NCBI GenBank assembly: GCA_026120035.1
Contig: JALRME010000040.1
Location: forward strand, 248,001 to 312,000
DNA length: 64,000 nucleotides
Direction: 5' to 3'
From: Coleophoma eucalyptorum
Lineage: Eukaryota; Ascomycota; Leotiomycetes; Helotiales; Dermateaceae
Positions 43,947 to 54,514 of this stretch are shown piece by piece; within the stretch, counting starts at the first letter, position 1; each line of letters starts with the position of its first letter. Both the position numbers and the translations under genes were made by a program. The notes under the pieces were generated by a model. The model was given only the letters and a program-made list of their open reading frames with translations, was not told the DNA's origin and did no database searches.

Positions 43947-46432
43947 TCAAGTGGGTGGAGTGGTTTGATTTCCAAATTCCAAAGCCTGCCACTCACTGAA
44001 CGGGTCCACTGGCAAAGGCACCCAGTCCACCAAGTACTGCATGGGATCTAAAAATTCCTCCTCCCAACTTGAAAAGATCTCCACATCTAGTGATGGAGAC
44101 CCAGCTCTTGAAGGGAGTCGCGACTGTTCTGCGGCTCTTTCTCTCAGACTCTTTAAGGCCTGGAAATCATTAAGTGCTAGATCGGAGAACATAGCATAGC
44201 TCCAAGCAGCAGCAGCCCAGTACTTGCGCAGTTCATTCAGTGCGCCTAGGCCAGAATTGAAGTTATCTTTGACCTGCCTGAGTTGCATGGGATCCTTTTC
44301 TCGGCCTACCATCTGCTCCATGATAGCCAATAGAGAATGGAATGTGACTGTATTTCTCGAAGGAAATTAGCTGTGGAATCCAACTTGATAGTAAAGCATA
44401 CATACACATGAGAGGGCGCGAATTTCAGTAGAGCGACAGTTTGAAGGTCTTCCAGGTATTTTATGACACGGCCTGCCGAAAGAGCAATCTCCTGCCGTGC
44501 TTCTTTTAGCTCTGCGGTCATTTGAGAGTGCGACAGAGCGCGAGGGTCTAGGGAGACCCCACCGACGTGCGGCGAGTGGGTTCTCGCTAGGCGTCGGATA
44601 TTCAAAAGCGCACGTTCATGTCGCCGGTAATATAGAATTACCACTCTCTCATGGAGTAAAGCAAGAAAGATCAAAGACATATTGCTTCTAGTCCACGTTG
44701 AGATATCGTTCTGGCACATGCCTGCAAAGGCTTCGCTGGGTATGAGCTTGAATGGAGAAATTAGGATAGACTGGTGTTTTGATAGTCTGCGGCACACATC
44801 ATGATCGTCTTCAGCGTCGGCGACGTCTAAAATCAATTTTTCCACTACATATAAATTTAGTGATGTTTTCAGATATGAATTGAGGGATCGGGGAGAAGCA
44901 GACGTTGAATTGATATTGCTATCATTCTAAGCGAAATTTGTATATGACAGGATGTTTGTTCTGGTAATGAAAGTTGGTTTTCTGACAATTCGAATGGCTC
45001 TTCGAAGTCTTCTTCGGATATTGGAGCAAGATCGCAGCTTGTTAACAGTAAAGTGAGCGGCTGTCCAAGGGCAACAGCCACCGTATGTTCTCGAGCCTGG
45101 CACAATTTTCAGCAGCTGTGATCGGGTTGATGCACATTCTCTACTTACAAATAGGGTCCAAAATATCCTTCGCCAGAGGCGATGATAGGTAGGGGACATA
45201 GTGAGCGTTTTGGGCAATGCTTTATGCATGCCCATGGTTGTTGCGAGATTGACGGCGCAACTCAACCAATATCTCATATCCTTCTCTTCCGTATAATCCA
45301 TCCACCAAAAGCTGAGTAGCATCAATGCCTGCAAAATGAACAGATGGTCCGGTTCACAGTCATAAGAATATAAAATCCTCGCTCTGCTACCAAAGTAAGA
45401 TTTCGCTTCAGCGACGTCTTCAAACCCGGCACTGCGGATGACTTGCTCGTCCACATAAGAGCAAGCACAAAAGAACATAGCATGGAAAAGTAAAGGTGAG
45501 CTCTGCTGATGGGTATATAGTCTGAGATAGAGATCTGTTGTGATTCGCCGATCTACCACAGGTTGCAATGGGCAAACAACTTGAAAGAAGACTCGAACCA
45601 GCTCGGTGGTCATGGACCTTTGGGGAAACCGAAAAACCTTCTTGATATTGTACAGATAATAACTATCTTCAATCGGTAGGTGACTAAGAGAATCCAGATG
45701 AGCCTGGCAGTCCGCATTAATCCACGGAGCTTTGCCGCATGGTTGTGTAGAGACGGGAGTTGTTGGCTCTCGCAACAATGCACGATCAACCTTTCCGGCC
45801 ATCTCATTCTCGTGCCCCGAAGAAAGCTCCGCGTGTCCATCCATGAGTGGCAACAATGAGTGCGCAAGTGATTCGCCACCAAACTTCACTCGCTTCCTTA
45901 CAGGTAGAGAATTGGATAGAGCGGAAGGAGGACCTTCTGATTCATTATCTGGAGGTGATATTTGCAGGCCTTCATCTGCCTTGTCAGTCATCTGACGGAG
46001 GTTGCGCAGCCATACGGTGTCATCCACAGTTACTGTAGACGGAACTGCAACCTGGGAGACAGGGGACCCAGACATTTGAAGCGACTCCTGGCCTTGAGAT
46101 AGCCGCCTGTTCGATTCTCCGTGAGTTGCAGAGGTAGAATGCTGGGCTAGTTGAGCTGAGGCAGGTGTAGGTGTGTTCATCAGAGGACTTAGCCTATATT
46201 GGCCTTCATCCTCTAATTGCACTCCGAAACTCTGCTGCGAAGGCATGGAGCTGCAGCTTCGATGACTGGAAGAACAATTTGAACATGGCTGGCGCTCAAT
46301 CATATTACATTTGACCTTTCTACAGCGACAGGCTTCGCATACTTGTTTGACGCGCAGTCTCTTGTGGTAGCCCCCTGAATATCCTCTAGGGAACGCCCAG
46401 TCATGTTCAACTTCTACTAGTCGTTTACTCAT
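43947..46432 (-). CDS. Zn(II)2Cys6 fungal-specific transcription factor
   Basis: Exon 1 46432-45149, exon 2 45096-44904, exon 3 44844 to about 44398, last exon 44347-43947. The zinc cluster CEACRCRKVKC...CSNC...C spans C32 to C60. The fungal regulatory domain begins around FFQVVCPLQPVVDRR and includes HRLWRRIFWTLF-AREHTVAVALGQP. The last junction is troublesome: neither GTGTAT, GTATGT nor GTATGC donors at 44407-44400 keep the frame, while a GC donor at 44397 does (50-nt intron, 774 aa in total). Either this is another GC-AG intron or the frame is damaged. It sits in the middle of the enzyme block, 1.3 kb head-to-head from the CoA ligase gene. Confidence 0.85.
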
Positions 46433-47750
46433 CCGGTAATGACAGGTCGGAAAGGTCTATAAAGTGTTCAAGGTCGATTAAAAGTGTCGAAATAGACAGG
46501 TCATACGATGATATCATAAATCTGTCAATAAACATACGTACGCAAGCACCTCCTCCCGTCTTCTCAATGCGGTGATGGAAATGCGATCGCTCGTTCACAG
46601 TGCGAATAATCTATACACCGGGAGACAAATTCGTGCGGATTGCATGAGCGATGGTGAAGGGGAAGGGTATGAAAATGGAGTCTGAACAGCGGGAGATGTG
46701 AGTACTGGAGTTCCTCGGTTAAGCCCCCCACTTCCCCCGCTTCTCCAGCTTGCCTTGTTTCAATCCCCTTGTTCGCATTAATTATGGTTGATAGGATGAG
46801 GTAGCCATTGACATATTAACAAGATTAATGGGATTTAACTTATGATGGCGACGGAGATCTCTGAGTAAAGCAAATGCCCAGAATGGATATAAATGCAGCC
46901 AGTGCAGGGAAAATACCAAGTCACGTGATACTGATTAGCAAGGTACTTGCGTCCTGTAGGTCAAGTAGAGCCACTCCATTGGAGAATGATGGGATCAAGG
47001 CGCTCGGGACAGAGCTAGCTATGATGAGGCCGGTAGTGGCGTGATGTTGTGGAGATGTCCCTCTTCGAAAATCACCATTACTTAGATTGTGGTTGAACCA
47101 TAGGGATATAGGAAGAACGAGCCAATTATCGATATTGATCTTGTGAGGTTATCTGAAGGATCTTTATATGTAAGTAATGATAGCAGCACCAATAATAACA
47201 ACTGTTCTTAGAATTTCGATGTGTCTCGGTGCGTTCAGCAAAGCACGAGATGAGAAATTTCAAGGAAACATCAAAATAATTTTTTGAACTATATGTACAT
47301 CTATCGATACAGTCCTTCGAAGTACTGTCCCGTCTCGGAACAAGGTGCATGCAATATGAATTTTCCCCGCCCAGCATAAAGCTGGCAGTCACCAATTTTC
47401 AAGTGCCAAGGTAGGCTTCGGGAAATCCACTTCGGCCACAACTCAAAGCACATGGCAGGGTTGACACGAGGACTACCTACTCTGCTGCAGTGTGCGCATA
47501 CAAACCCCACATATTCTACCCCAACTCCATTCACACACAGCTCACTGGGACTACAAGCATCAATGAAGGACGGTTTAGCACACCAAGAGGTGTATGTGTA
47601 GCCAAAGAACCCCAGCCTCGAAAGATTTGAAGTCGGTTTACGGCATGGAATAGATGTCGAATTTCTTCGCTGTCAATTGACTAATACTTCCTCTAAAACA
47701 ACCGTCGTAGTAAGGAATATTGAAGTCTCCTACCTAGCATTGCTGCCAAG
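46433..47750. promoter_or_regulatory. Divergent promoter of zinc-cluster regulator and CoA ligase
   Basis: 1.3 kb. AACCCC at 47503 and TACCCC at 47517 lie about 240 bp before the ligase ATG. C-rich words lie near 46725-46740 on the regulator side. The minus-strand open frames 47126-47395 and 47301-47534 have no domain and are not called. Confidence 0.45.
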
Positions 47751-50264
47751 ATGCCTCAAAAGCAGCCTCTATGGCAGCCATACGATGTGAAGAGCAGCAA
47801 CTTCGAGAAGTTCAAAACTTTTGTTAACATGAAGCGCGGCGTATCAATAGCTTCTTATCAGGACTTGTATGATTTCTCAGTAGACGTAGAAACTCTAAAC
47901 GACTTCTGGACAGATGCATTTGAGTTCCTTCAGATAGCTCCTCGCGGATCTCTTTCGTCTGAAGCATTACCAGGCAAAGTAATGGCGATATCATTCCCTT
48001 AGCCTGCACCATATGTACTGACATTGCTCTACACCAGGGCCCTTGGGATGGACCGTTATTTCCTCCACCAAAATTCTTTCCCGGTGCCTTGATCAATGTC
48101 GCCGAGCTACTACTTCGAAATGGCGAAGAACAGCCAGACGCAACTGCGATATATTTCATCAGAGAAGGTGTCGAGGGCGTTGAGAATGTCACTTGGAAAC
48201 AGCTGAGAGCGCGAGTCAAGCATCTATATAGTGCAATGATGGCTTTTGGTGTTCAGCAAGGAGACCGGGTTGCAGCTGTCATTTCAAACTCAGTTGACGC
48301 CATCGTTATCTGTCTTGCTACCCTGGCAATTGGTGCTATCTATTCCTCTGCTTCGCCAGACCTAGGTGCACAAGCTATAGTAGACCGCTTTGGCCAGATA
48401 TCTCCGAAACTGGTCTTTGCTGATAACGGATATACCTACAACGGAAAATTTACAGATTTACATCCGCGACTTGCAGACTGGTCGGCCAAACTTTCGTATA
48501 TCCAGGGGCTCATTGTCCTACCTACCAATGGCAGCGCAAAAGACATATCAATGATTCCCCGTGCGCTTCCATGGAAAGAATTTTTGAAAATAGATACTGG
48601 CTTGCCTTTAAACTTCAATATGTTACCATTCTCGCACCCAGGGTTTATTTTATACTCGTCAGGAACAGTACGTATATCATGCATGAAAAAATGATCTCAG
48701 CCCGTATGAGCGATTTTAACGTTTGGACATCCGCAGACTGGTCCGCCCAAATGTATATTACACAGTGCAGGTGTAGGTGATCGTCTTGTTGCTGTTGCAG
48801 GCATCTCCGCTAACGGCACAACAGGGGGTTGCTTTGAAGGCCAAAGTAGATATGGAACTTCAGCACGATATGCGGCGAGACGACGTCGTTTTCCAATACA
48901 CAACGGTAATGATTCCTGTGAAGCTGCTTCTTATATTCTGGCCTGATTCTGTTTCTCCTACAGACAGCGTGGGTGATGTGGGTTCTAAATCTCATCACGT
49001 TGTCATCGGGAGGGGCAATGATGCTTTATGATGGCTCTCCCTTCTTCCCCGACACCAAAGTGCTATTGAGGCACGCAGAGAACCTGGGGTAAGGTAATTT
49101 GATCTAGAGCAGACATTTCCTTGCTGATGCTGTACAGAGTTAGCCATTTTGGTACCTCTCCTCGGTATCTCACAGAACTTCGCAACCGCAATATTGAGCC
49201 TCGTAAAAACTCAAGTAGCCTATCTTCAACAGTATTTAGCACTGACGACAAGTTCACAGGCAAAATTTTCGGACTTAAGAAGCTTAGGACGATTACTTCA
49301 ACAGGCGCAGTGCTTTCGGCGGACATATATCATTGGTTCTATGGGAAGGCATTCCCTCCAAAAACTTTGTTGATATCTATGAGCGGTGGCACCGATATTG
49401 CGGGCACTTGTGAGTTCAGATCGAAAAATCTGTTTGTAAGATGTATCCCTAACTCTTGATTACCACCAAGTTGTTGCAGGTACGCCCACATTGCCTGTGT
49501 ATGCGGGCGAGATCCAAGTTATGGCGCTAGGAATGGGAGTTGATGTATGCGATCCGCAATCAAACACCGCGAAATCAGTCCTCAGCCGCCACGAGCCTGG
49601 GGAATTGGTCTGCCGCAAGCCTTTCCCCAGTATACCCCTTACATTCTGGGGAGAAAGTGGCGACATCAAATTCAAGGACTCATACTTTGGAAGATTTGGC
49701 ACACGCGTTTGGTATCAAGGAGATTTCATAAGCATAGAGAAAGATACGGGCGGAATCATCATGCTTGGGCGCTCGTGAGTACCCTGCTGTCTCCTTACTA
49801 GAATATATCTGACAATTGTGCTTAGGGATGGGGTCTTGAATCCATCTGGAGTCCGCTTCGGAAGTGCCGACATCTATGCCGTGACGGACCAGATCAAGGA
49901 AATCGACGATGCAATTTGCGTGGGGCAACGGAGACCCAATGACGAAGATGAGAGCGTGATCTTGTTCTTGAAACTTCAGCCCGGCCTCGGACTAACGCCA
50001 GACTTAATAAAATATATTAAGGAAGCCATCAGGAAGAAACACACTAGTCGTCATGTTCCCAGATACTTATTCCAGGTAGGAGATATCCCTTATACAGTCA
50101 ATGGCAAGAAATGTGAAATCAACGTCAAGCAAGCAATAAATGGGATGAGGTTGATGGTCAGCGGGACCGTGATAAATCCGGAATGTTTGAGGTTCTACGA
50201 GAGGTATTATCATATAGAAAGGGAAGTCCAGCAATTAGAAAGTGGTGGGAAAGGGAAGCTTTAG
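47751..50264 (+). CDS. Acetoacetyl-CoA synthetase-type acyl-CoA ligase
   Basis: Nine exons: 47751-47978, 48038-48667, 48737-48772, 48825-48905, 48964-49088, 49138-49202, 49260-49409, 49480-49774 and 49826-50264. The total is 682 aa, the normal length. LWQPYD and WTDAFEFL belong to the N-terminal region of this family. The ATP/AMP motif SSGTTGPPK (about 283-291) is built across intron 2, and the 36-nt exon 3 carries most of it. YTTTAWVMW, SGGTDIAGTC, LGRSDGVLNPSGVRFG and the C-terminal catalytic-lysine region VNGKKCEINVKQ are all present. The family activates acetoacetate (or related 3-keto acids) to CoA esters with ATP in the cytosol. Here it may activate the acid released after lactone opening. 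Confidence 0.93.
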
Positions 50265-50437
50265 ATAAAATGTCGTAGCCGGCTATCAGAATGCAACACT
50301 AATATAAAATTACAGTTCTCTTTGAAAAATATGGTACCTTAGTGTAAGTTATAATATTGTTCTGAAGCACCTGCCATTACGCGCCCTTTTCATGGATTTG
50401 CGTTTGATTTATGATAATTTGCTTAAAAGGGCCTTGG

Positions 50438-51367
50438 TTATACGACATGATACAATTGAGCGCCACCATCAACCGACAGATTGATCCCTGTGATTCCTGT
50501 AGCCTGACTAGAACTTAAGAACAGAACGGCATTGCCAATTTCATGGACTGTCATAAGCCGGTTCATAGGACATTGTGCTTTTGCCGCGTCTATGTATTCC
50601 TGACTCAGATTTGAGCCTGTCAGCATCGGCGTGTCGACAAACCCAGGACAGACTGTGTTGATTCTGATTCTCTCCGGTGCATATTCCCTTGCATCTACAG
50701 CAGTCATTTGTACAACGGCATGTTTTGAGCTGTTATATGCCGAGAGCGTCCCGATTACACCAATGCCACACAGCGAGGCCATATTTACAATAACGCCACG
50801 TTGAGCTTTGGTCGAATCAGCCATTAGGAAATCCTGCTTTTGCATCTGGATGATCTCATATTTCTCGCAGTAGAATGCCTTCTTAGAGTCAGAATCTGCC
50901 TTGATATGGCTGTGTCGACATAGCTTAAGGACTCACCCCTCGCTCATTAATATCGCAAACCCTATCGAACGCATCTAGAGTCATATCTGCTGTTTTGACA
51001 TTTGGAGCCCCTATCCCGGCATTGTTGGATGCAAAATCAATCCTCCCATAACCTTCGACACATTCTTTGACCATGTTGACGACCTGCTCCTCTTTCGTGA
51101 TGTCTGTTTTGCAGAGTTTGATCTGCACAGATGGTGTTTTCTCTTTGATTAGAGCTTGCGTTTTCTCCAGCCCAGGAAGCGAGATATCCACAAGGAAGAG
51201 CTTCGTGCATCCCCGGCTAGCAAATTGAAAACTGATCTCCTGACCAATGCCTATAAACTATTAGCAATAATCAAGTCAAAGGTAGAATATAGGCATCGTG
51301 GGAAGCATTACACACCAGAACCCGCTCCTGTGATTAGGGCTACACCGGCTTCAATTAAAGGATCCAT
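50438..51367 (-). CDS. Short-chain dehydrogenase (twin A)
   Basis: Exons 51367-51316, 51250-50937 and 50878-50438 give 268 aa. TGAGSGIG is split by intron 1 at its last glycine pair. FASNNAG, SLCGIGVIG and the catalytic YNSSK follow, then PGFVDTPM and SVDGGAQL. Exon sizes (52, 314, 441 nt) and intron positions match those of the divergent neighbour at 51730, showing they arose by duplication. Expected role: NAD(P)-dependent alcohol/ketone conversion. Its stop is 174 bp from the convergent ligase stop. Confidence 0.93.
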
Positions 51368-51729
51368 GGCGAGGAAAGATTTGAATCGATTTTTTAACGA
51401 GGCTCGATTTTAACGTTTGTACTGAGTTAGTTATCGTGGTATAAAGCAATTTTGTCCCCAACTACCTAGTATCTCTCACAGTATAGTATACATCGCTGAT
51501 GACGGTGTTGGGGTAATTGACCCCAGACCCCGCTATTGCAATACCCCAACGCTCATCTGTGTATTTGCGGGACCGGAACACATATGATGATATTGCCGAC
51601 AGCTTCAGGTTACAGCATAATTACTCGATAAAGCCTTGTATTTGTGCCATTCCAGTTGTTTCTTCTCCTTCGTCAATAAATACCGCGTTGGAAAGGCACT
51701 GCATAGTTGTGATATCTTCTGTTGCAGTT
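51368..51729. promoter_or_regulatory. Divergent SDR promoter
   Basis: 362 bp between two divergent starts. It contains the long inverted repeat described separately, placed about 140 bp from one ATG and 180 bp from the other. Confidence 0.6.
51507..51550. promoter_or_regulatory. Inverted repeat GTTGGGGTA...TACCCCAAC
   Basis: GTTGGGGTA at 51507-51515 is mirrored exactly by TACCCCAAC at 51542-51550. The inner flanks ATTG and CAA extend the symmetry with one gap, and ACCCC words lie between. It resembles a paired operator for a factor reading GGGGTA, placed to serve both SDR genes. Confidence 0.6.
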
Positions 51730-52632
51730 ATGGCTGCAGATCTCAAGGATGGCGTCGCAGTAGTCACAGGTGCAGCATCAGGTCTGACCTCCTTGATTTT
51801 CGGTTAGAATTGGTCACTAACTTGTTTCCCAGGAATTGGTAAAGCTACGGCTATTGCATTTGCTCGTGATGGCTGTGTGAAGCTATTTTTGGGCGATCTT
51901 TCCCTAGATGGTCTCGAAGAGACTCGCAAGACCATCCAGTTCAACAACCCAGAAGCGGAGGTCGAGATAGCAAAAGTCGATATTTCAAACGAAGAGTTAG
52001 TTGGCACATTCTATGAGTCTGTAGCCGCAAAGTTTGGTCGCATAGACTTTGCTGCCAATATCGCCGGCTTTGCCCATCCTGCATCTTCAATAGCAGCACT
52101 AGAGTCGAAGATGTATGATATCAGCTACAATGTTAATCAGCGTGGTGTACACTTATCCCGCTTCATTTGCTGAACCTTCTCTGATTGTTTGCAGACTTTT
52201 CTTTGTCAACGCAGTGAAATTCGCCAGATGCTGAAGCAAGGCTATCTCGAGGGCTATGCACAGCGCGGCAGTATAGTGAATGTCACCAGCCTCTGCGCAC
52301 ACTCTGCGATACCCTTTTTAGCGGCATATTCTGCTACAAAGGCCGCAATAATGGGACTGAGTAAGACTGATGCACTAGATTATGGCCCCGAAGGTATTCG
52401 GGTGAATTGCGTTGCGCCTGGGAATACCGAGACGCCAATGGTTTACAATGCCATGGGAAAAGAGCATATGGAGGAAAATGCGAGGGTAAACCCAATGAGA
52501 AGGAACGCACAGCCGGAGGACATTGCAAACGCAATAGTATGGTTATCTTCGCCTCGGGCGGGCTATGTGACTGGAATCTCTTTGCCTGTTGATGGAGGAC
52601 AGAATCTATTTACTGGACACGGTCATGGCTGA
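51730..52632 (+). CDS. Short-chain dehydrogenase (twin B)
   Basis: Exons 51730-51781, 51833-52146 and 52195-52632 give 267 aa. TGAASGIG, NIAG in place of NNAG, SLCAHSAIP and catalytic YSATK are visible, then PGNTETPM and PVDGGQNL. The first two exons have exactly the same lengths as those of twin A (52 and 314 nt). QRG...EIRQMLKQ corresponds to ERG...EIIQMQKQ in the twin. It probably acts on the same or a successive pathway alcohol. Confidence 0.93.
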
Positions 52633-53056
52633 GTCCCAAAGATAATATTTGGAAGCCATAGAATAATACGATACCTTGCTATTCATATCTTCTTTCATTG
52701 TAAGAATTAACATATCTCTTCAAGTGATATCTGCGCCTTGCCGAAGCTTGAAAACCGGCTCTACTGCGATATCTCCCCTTTGCCGGAGCCTGTGACCCTA
52801 AAGGGAAAAGTTGGTTCTCCACAATGTCAGCAGGCATACTCCTCGAGAAAACCTCGCCCAGAGGCACCTGTCCAAATATCCATACGCTGGCTACCCCACA
52901 ATGAGCAGCTTCGCGGACATGGGTTGAGATCCTGTTAATATAAGTACCCCACAGGCTTATCCTGGGCGTTGGATCTGATATATTCGACAAAATTATCTCT
53001 GGGCTCAATATCCAAGATCCTCCTTGAAAGCTCCATTGAATAGATTTATCAGAAAA
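52633..53056 (+). promoter_or_regulatory. Promoter of the third clustered SDR
   Basis: TACCCC at 52892-52897 and 52945-52950 lie 110-165 bp before the ATG at 53057. An open minus-strand frame across this region (52679-53008) has no domain. Confidence 0.5.
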
Positions 53057-54065
53057 ATGAGTCCGCCGGTTGTGTTAGTCACAGGTGCTGCTGGAGGCAT
53101 CGGATCCGAGGTTGTGCGCACCCTTCTTGAAGAACTCGAAGCTTCTGTCGTCGCTACAGATATTGTGGAAGGATCTCTAGTCAAACTTCAAGGGACCTAT
53201 CCCGGTCGTCTGGAAATCATTACTGGAAATATTACTGATGTGAGATTCTACCTCTGGGCGCCGCCGATGGAGGGCCATATCAAAAATTGACTATCCTAGC
53301 CAAAAACCTCAGAAGCAGCCGTGGATAAAGCAATCCAGCAATTTGGGAAATTGACAGGTCTTTGCTTGATTGCAGGGGTCTTTGGACCGTGCTATCGCGT
53401 GGCGGAATCACCTGCTGAAAAATGGGCAAAGTCGTTTGAGATCAACGTTCTCTCTTACCTGCATACTGTGAGCCTCTCTAGGGCCAACGCTATTCCTTAC
53501 TCATGCAGTCGCAATACTGACCTGTAAAAGCTGAAGTATGCCCTACCCGAGCTTCGAAAGTCGTCAGGCATCGTGACAGCTGCAACTTCCGCAGCAGGAG
53601 ATGCACCTCTGTTTTCTGGTTGGGGTTTCTACGGCATGTCGAAAGCTGCGGTAAACCTTTTGATCAGACAACTCCAACTCGAGGAGCCAGATATCACAGT
53701 CGTCGGAATATCCCCGGGTCTGTGTGATACGAAAATGATCTCTTCTCTCCTGAAGGGATCCCGTACGTACACCCCGAGTCATGCTTTGTTAAAAGACTAG
53801 AAAGCTAACTCGCAATATTCTTACAGAGGAAGGTTGGAGTACAGGAGATATAGCAAGATACAAGAAGTTCGTGGAAAGTGTACAATTAGTCACGCCTACG
53901 ATTGCTGGTAACGCGTATGCTCAGACTGTGATAAAAGCAGATAAGACTCTGTCGGGAATAGTTGTGGAATATAATGACGCCAGACTGCCTATTGCAGAGC
54001 ACCTTAAGCGTAGCAATGCAGCAGTGGACTATAGCAAGCATTCGGTTGAAGCCAACAAGAATTAG
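53057..54065 (+). CDS. Short-chain dehydrogenase, IRC24/benzil-reductase-like
   Basis: Exons 53057-53239, 53300-53467, 53531-53762 and 53827-54065 give 273 aa with all phases closed. TGAAGGIG, TDIVEG (acidic NAD site), GVFGP in the NNAG position and the Y-x3-K of WGFYGMSK are visible. GISPGLCDTKM follows, where most SDRs have PGxxxT. The C-terminal half includes the EEGWSTGDIARYKKFVE segment. The variant motifs resemble the sepiapterin/benzil-reductase branch of SDRs, which reduce diketones and other carbonyls with NADPH. Substrate unknown. Confidence 0.9.
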
Positions 54066-54514
54066 ATCAGCAATTTAAGCATCTGCTTGATAATCATGCA
54101 CAGCGAATTAACGGCGACTGTGCCGATGCATGTGCGAGTAATCTAGATGAAGGTTGCCATTGGGACAACGAAATATGTTGGTCTCGACGAACAGTGCGAA
54201 TATCTAGAGTCGAGATTGAGGGATTTTGAGGCCTATGGCCCAGCCAACATGCAACTAGTTGGTGCTCAAGATATCACCTTAATTTTGCACAGAGCATCGG
54301 AAATATTGCTACAAATATGAGGGCTTCGTGGAGACGGTTTCAATGATTTATTTATGACTTTTCTGGAACATTAACAGAACTAACAAACTTCCGAAGTCTT
54401 TTGAGACCTCACAGCGTAGGAAGCATAAGGCATGCCGCCCAGCACAACTCCGGCTTCCTAAGACATCTTGGTGCTGAGGACATACCATTTCATCCAGCTA
54501 GTTAATGATTGAAA
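54066..54514. other. Convergent 3' flanks of SDR and MFS transporter
   Basis: 449 bp between the stop of the SDR (+) and the stop of the transporter (-). Nothing else is recognised. Confidence 0.5.

Noticed and set aside
47126..47534. Two minus-strand frames upstream of the CoA ligase
   Set aside because: No domain, no splice junction linking them, and they lie in a promoter region.
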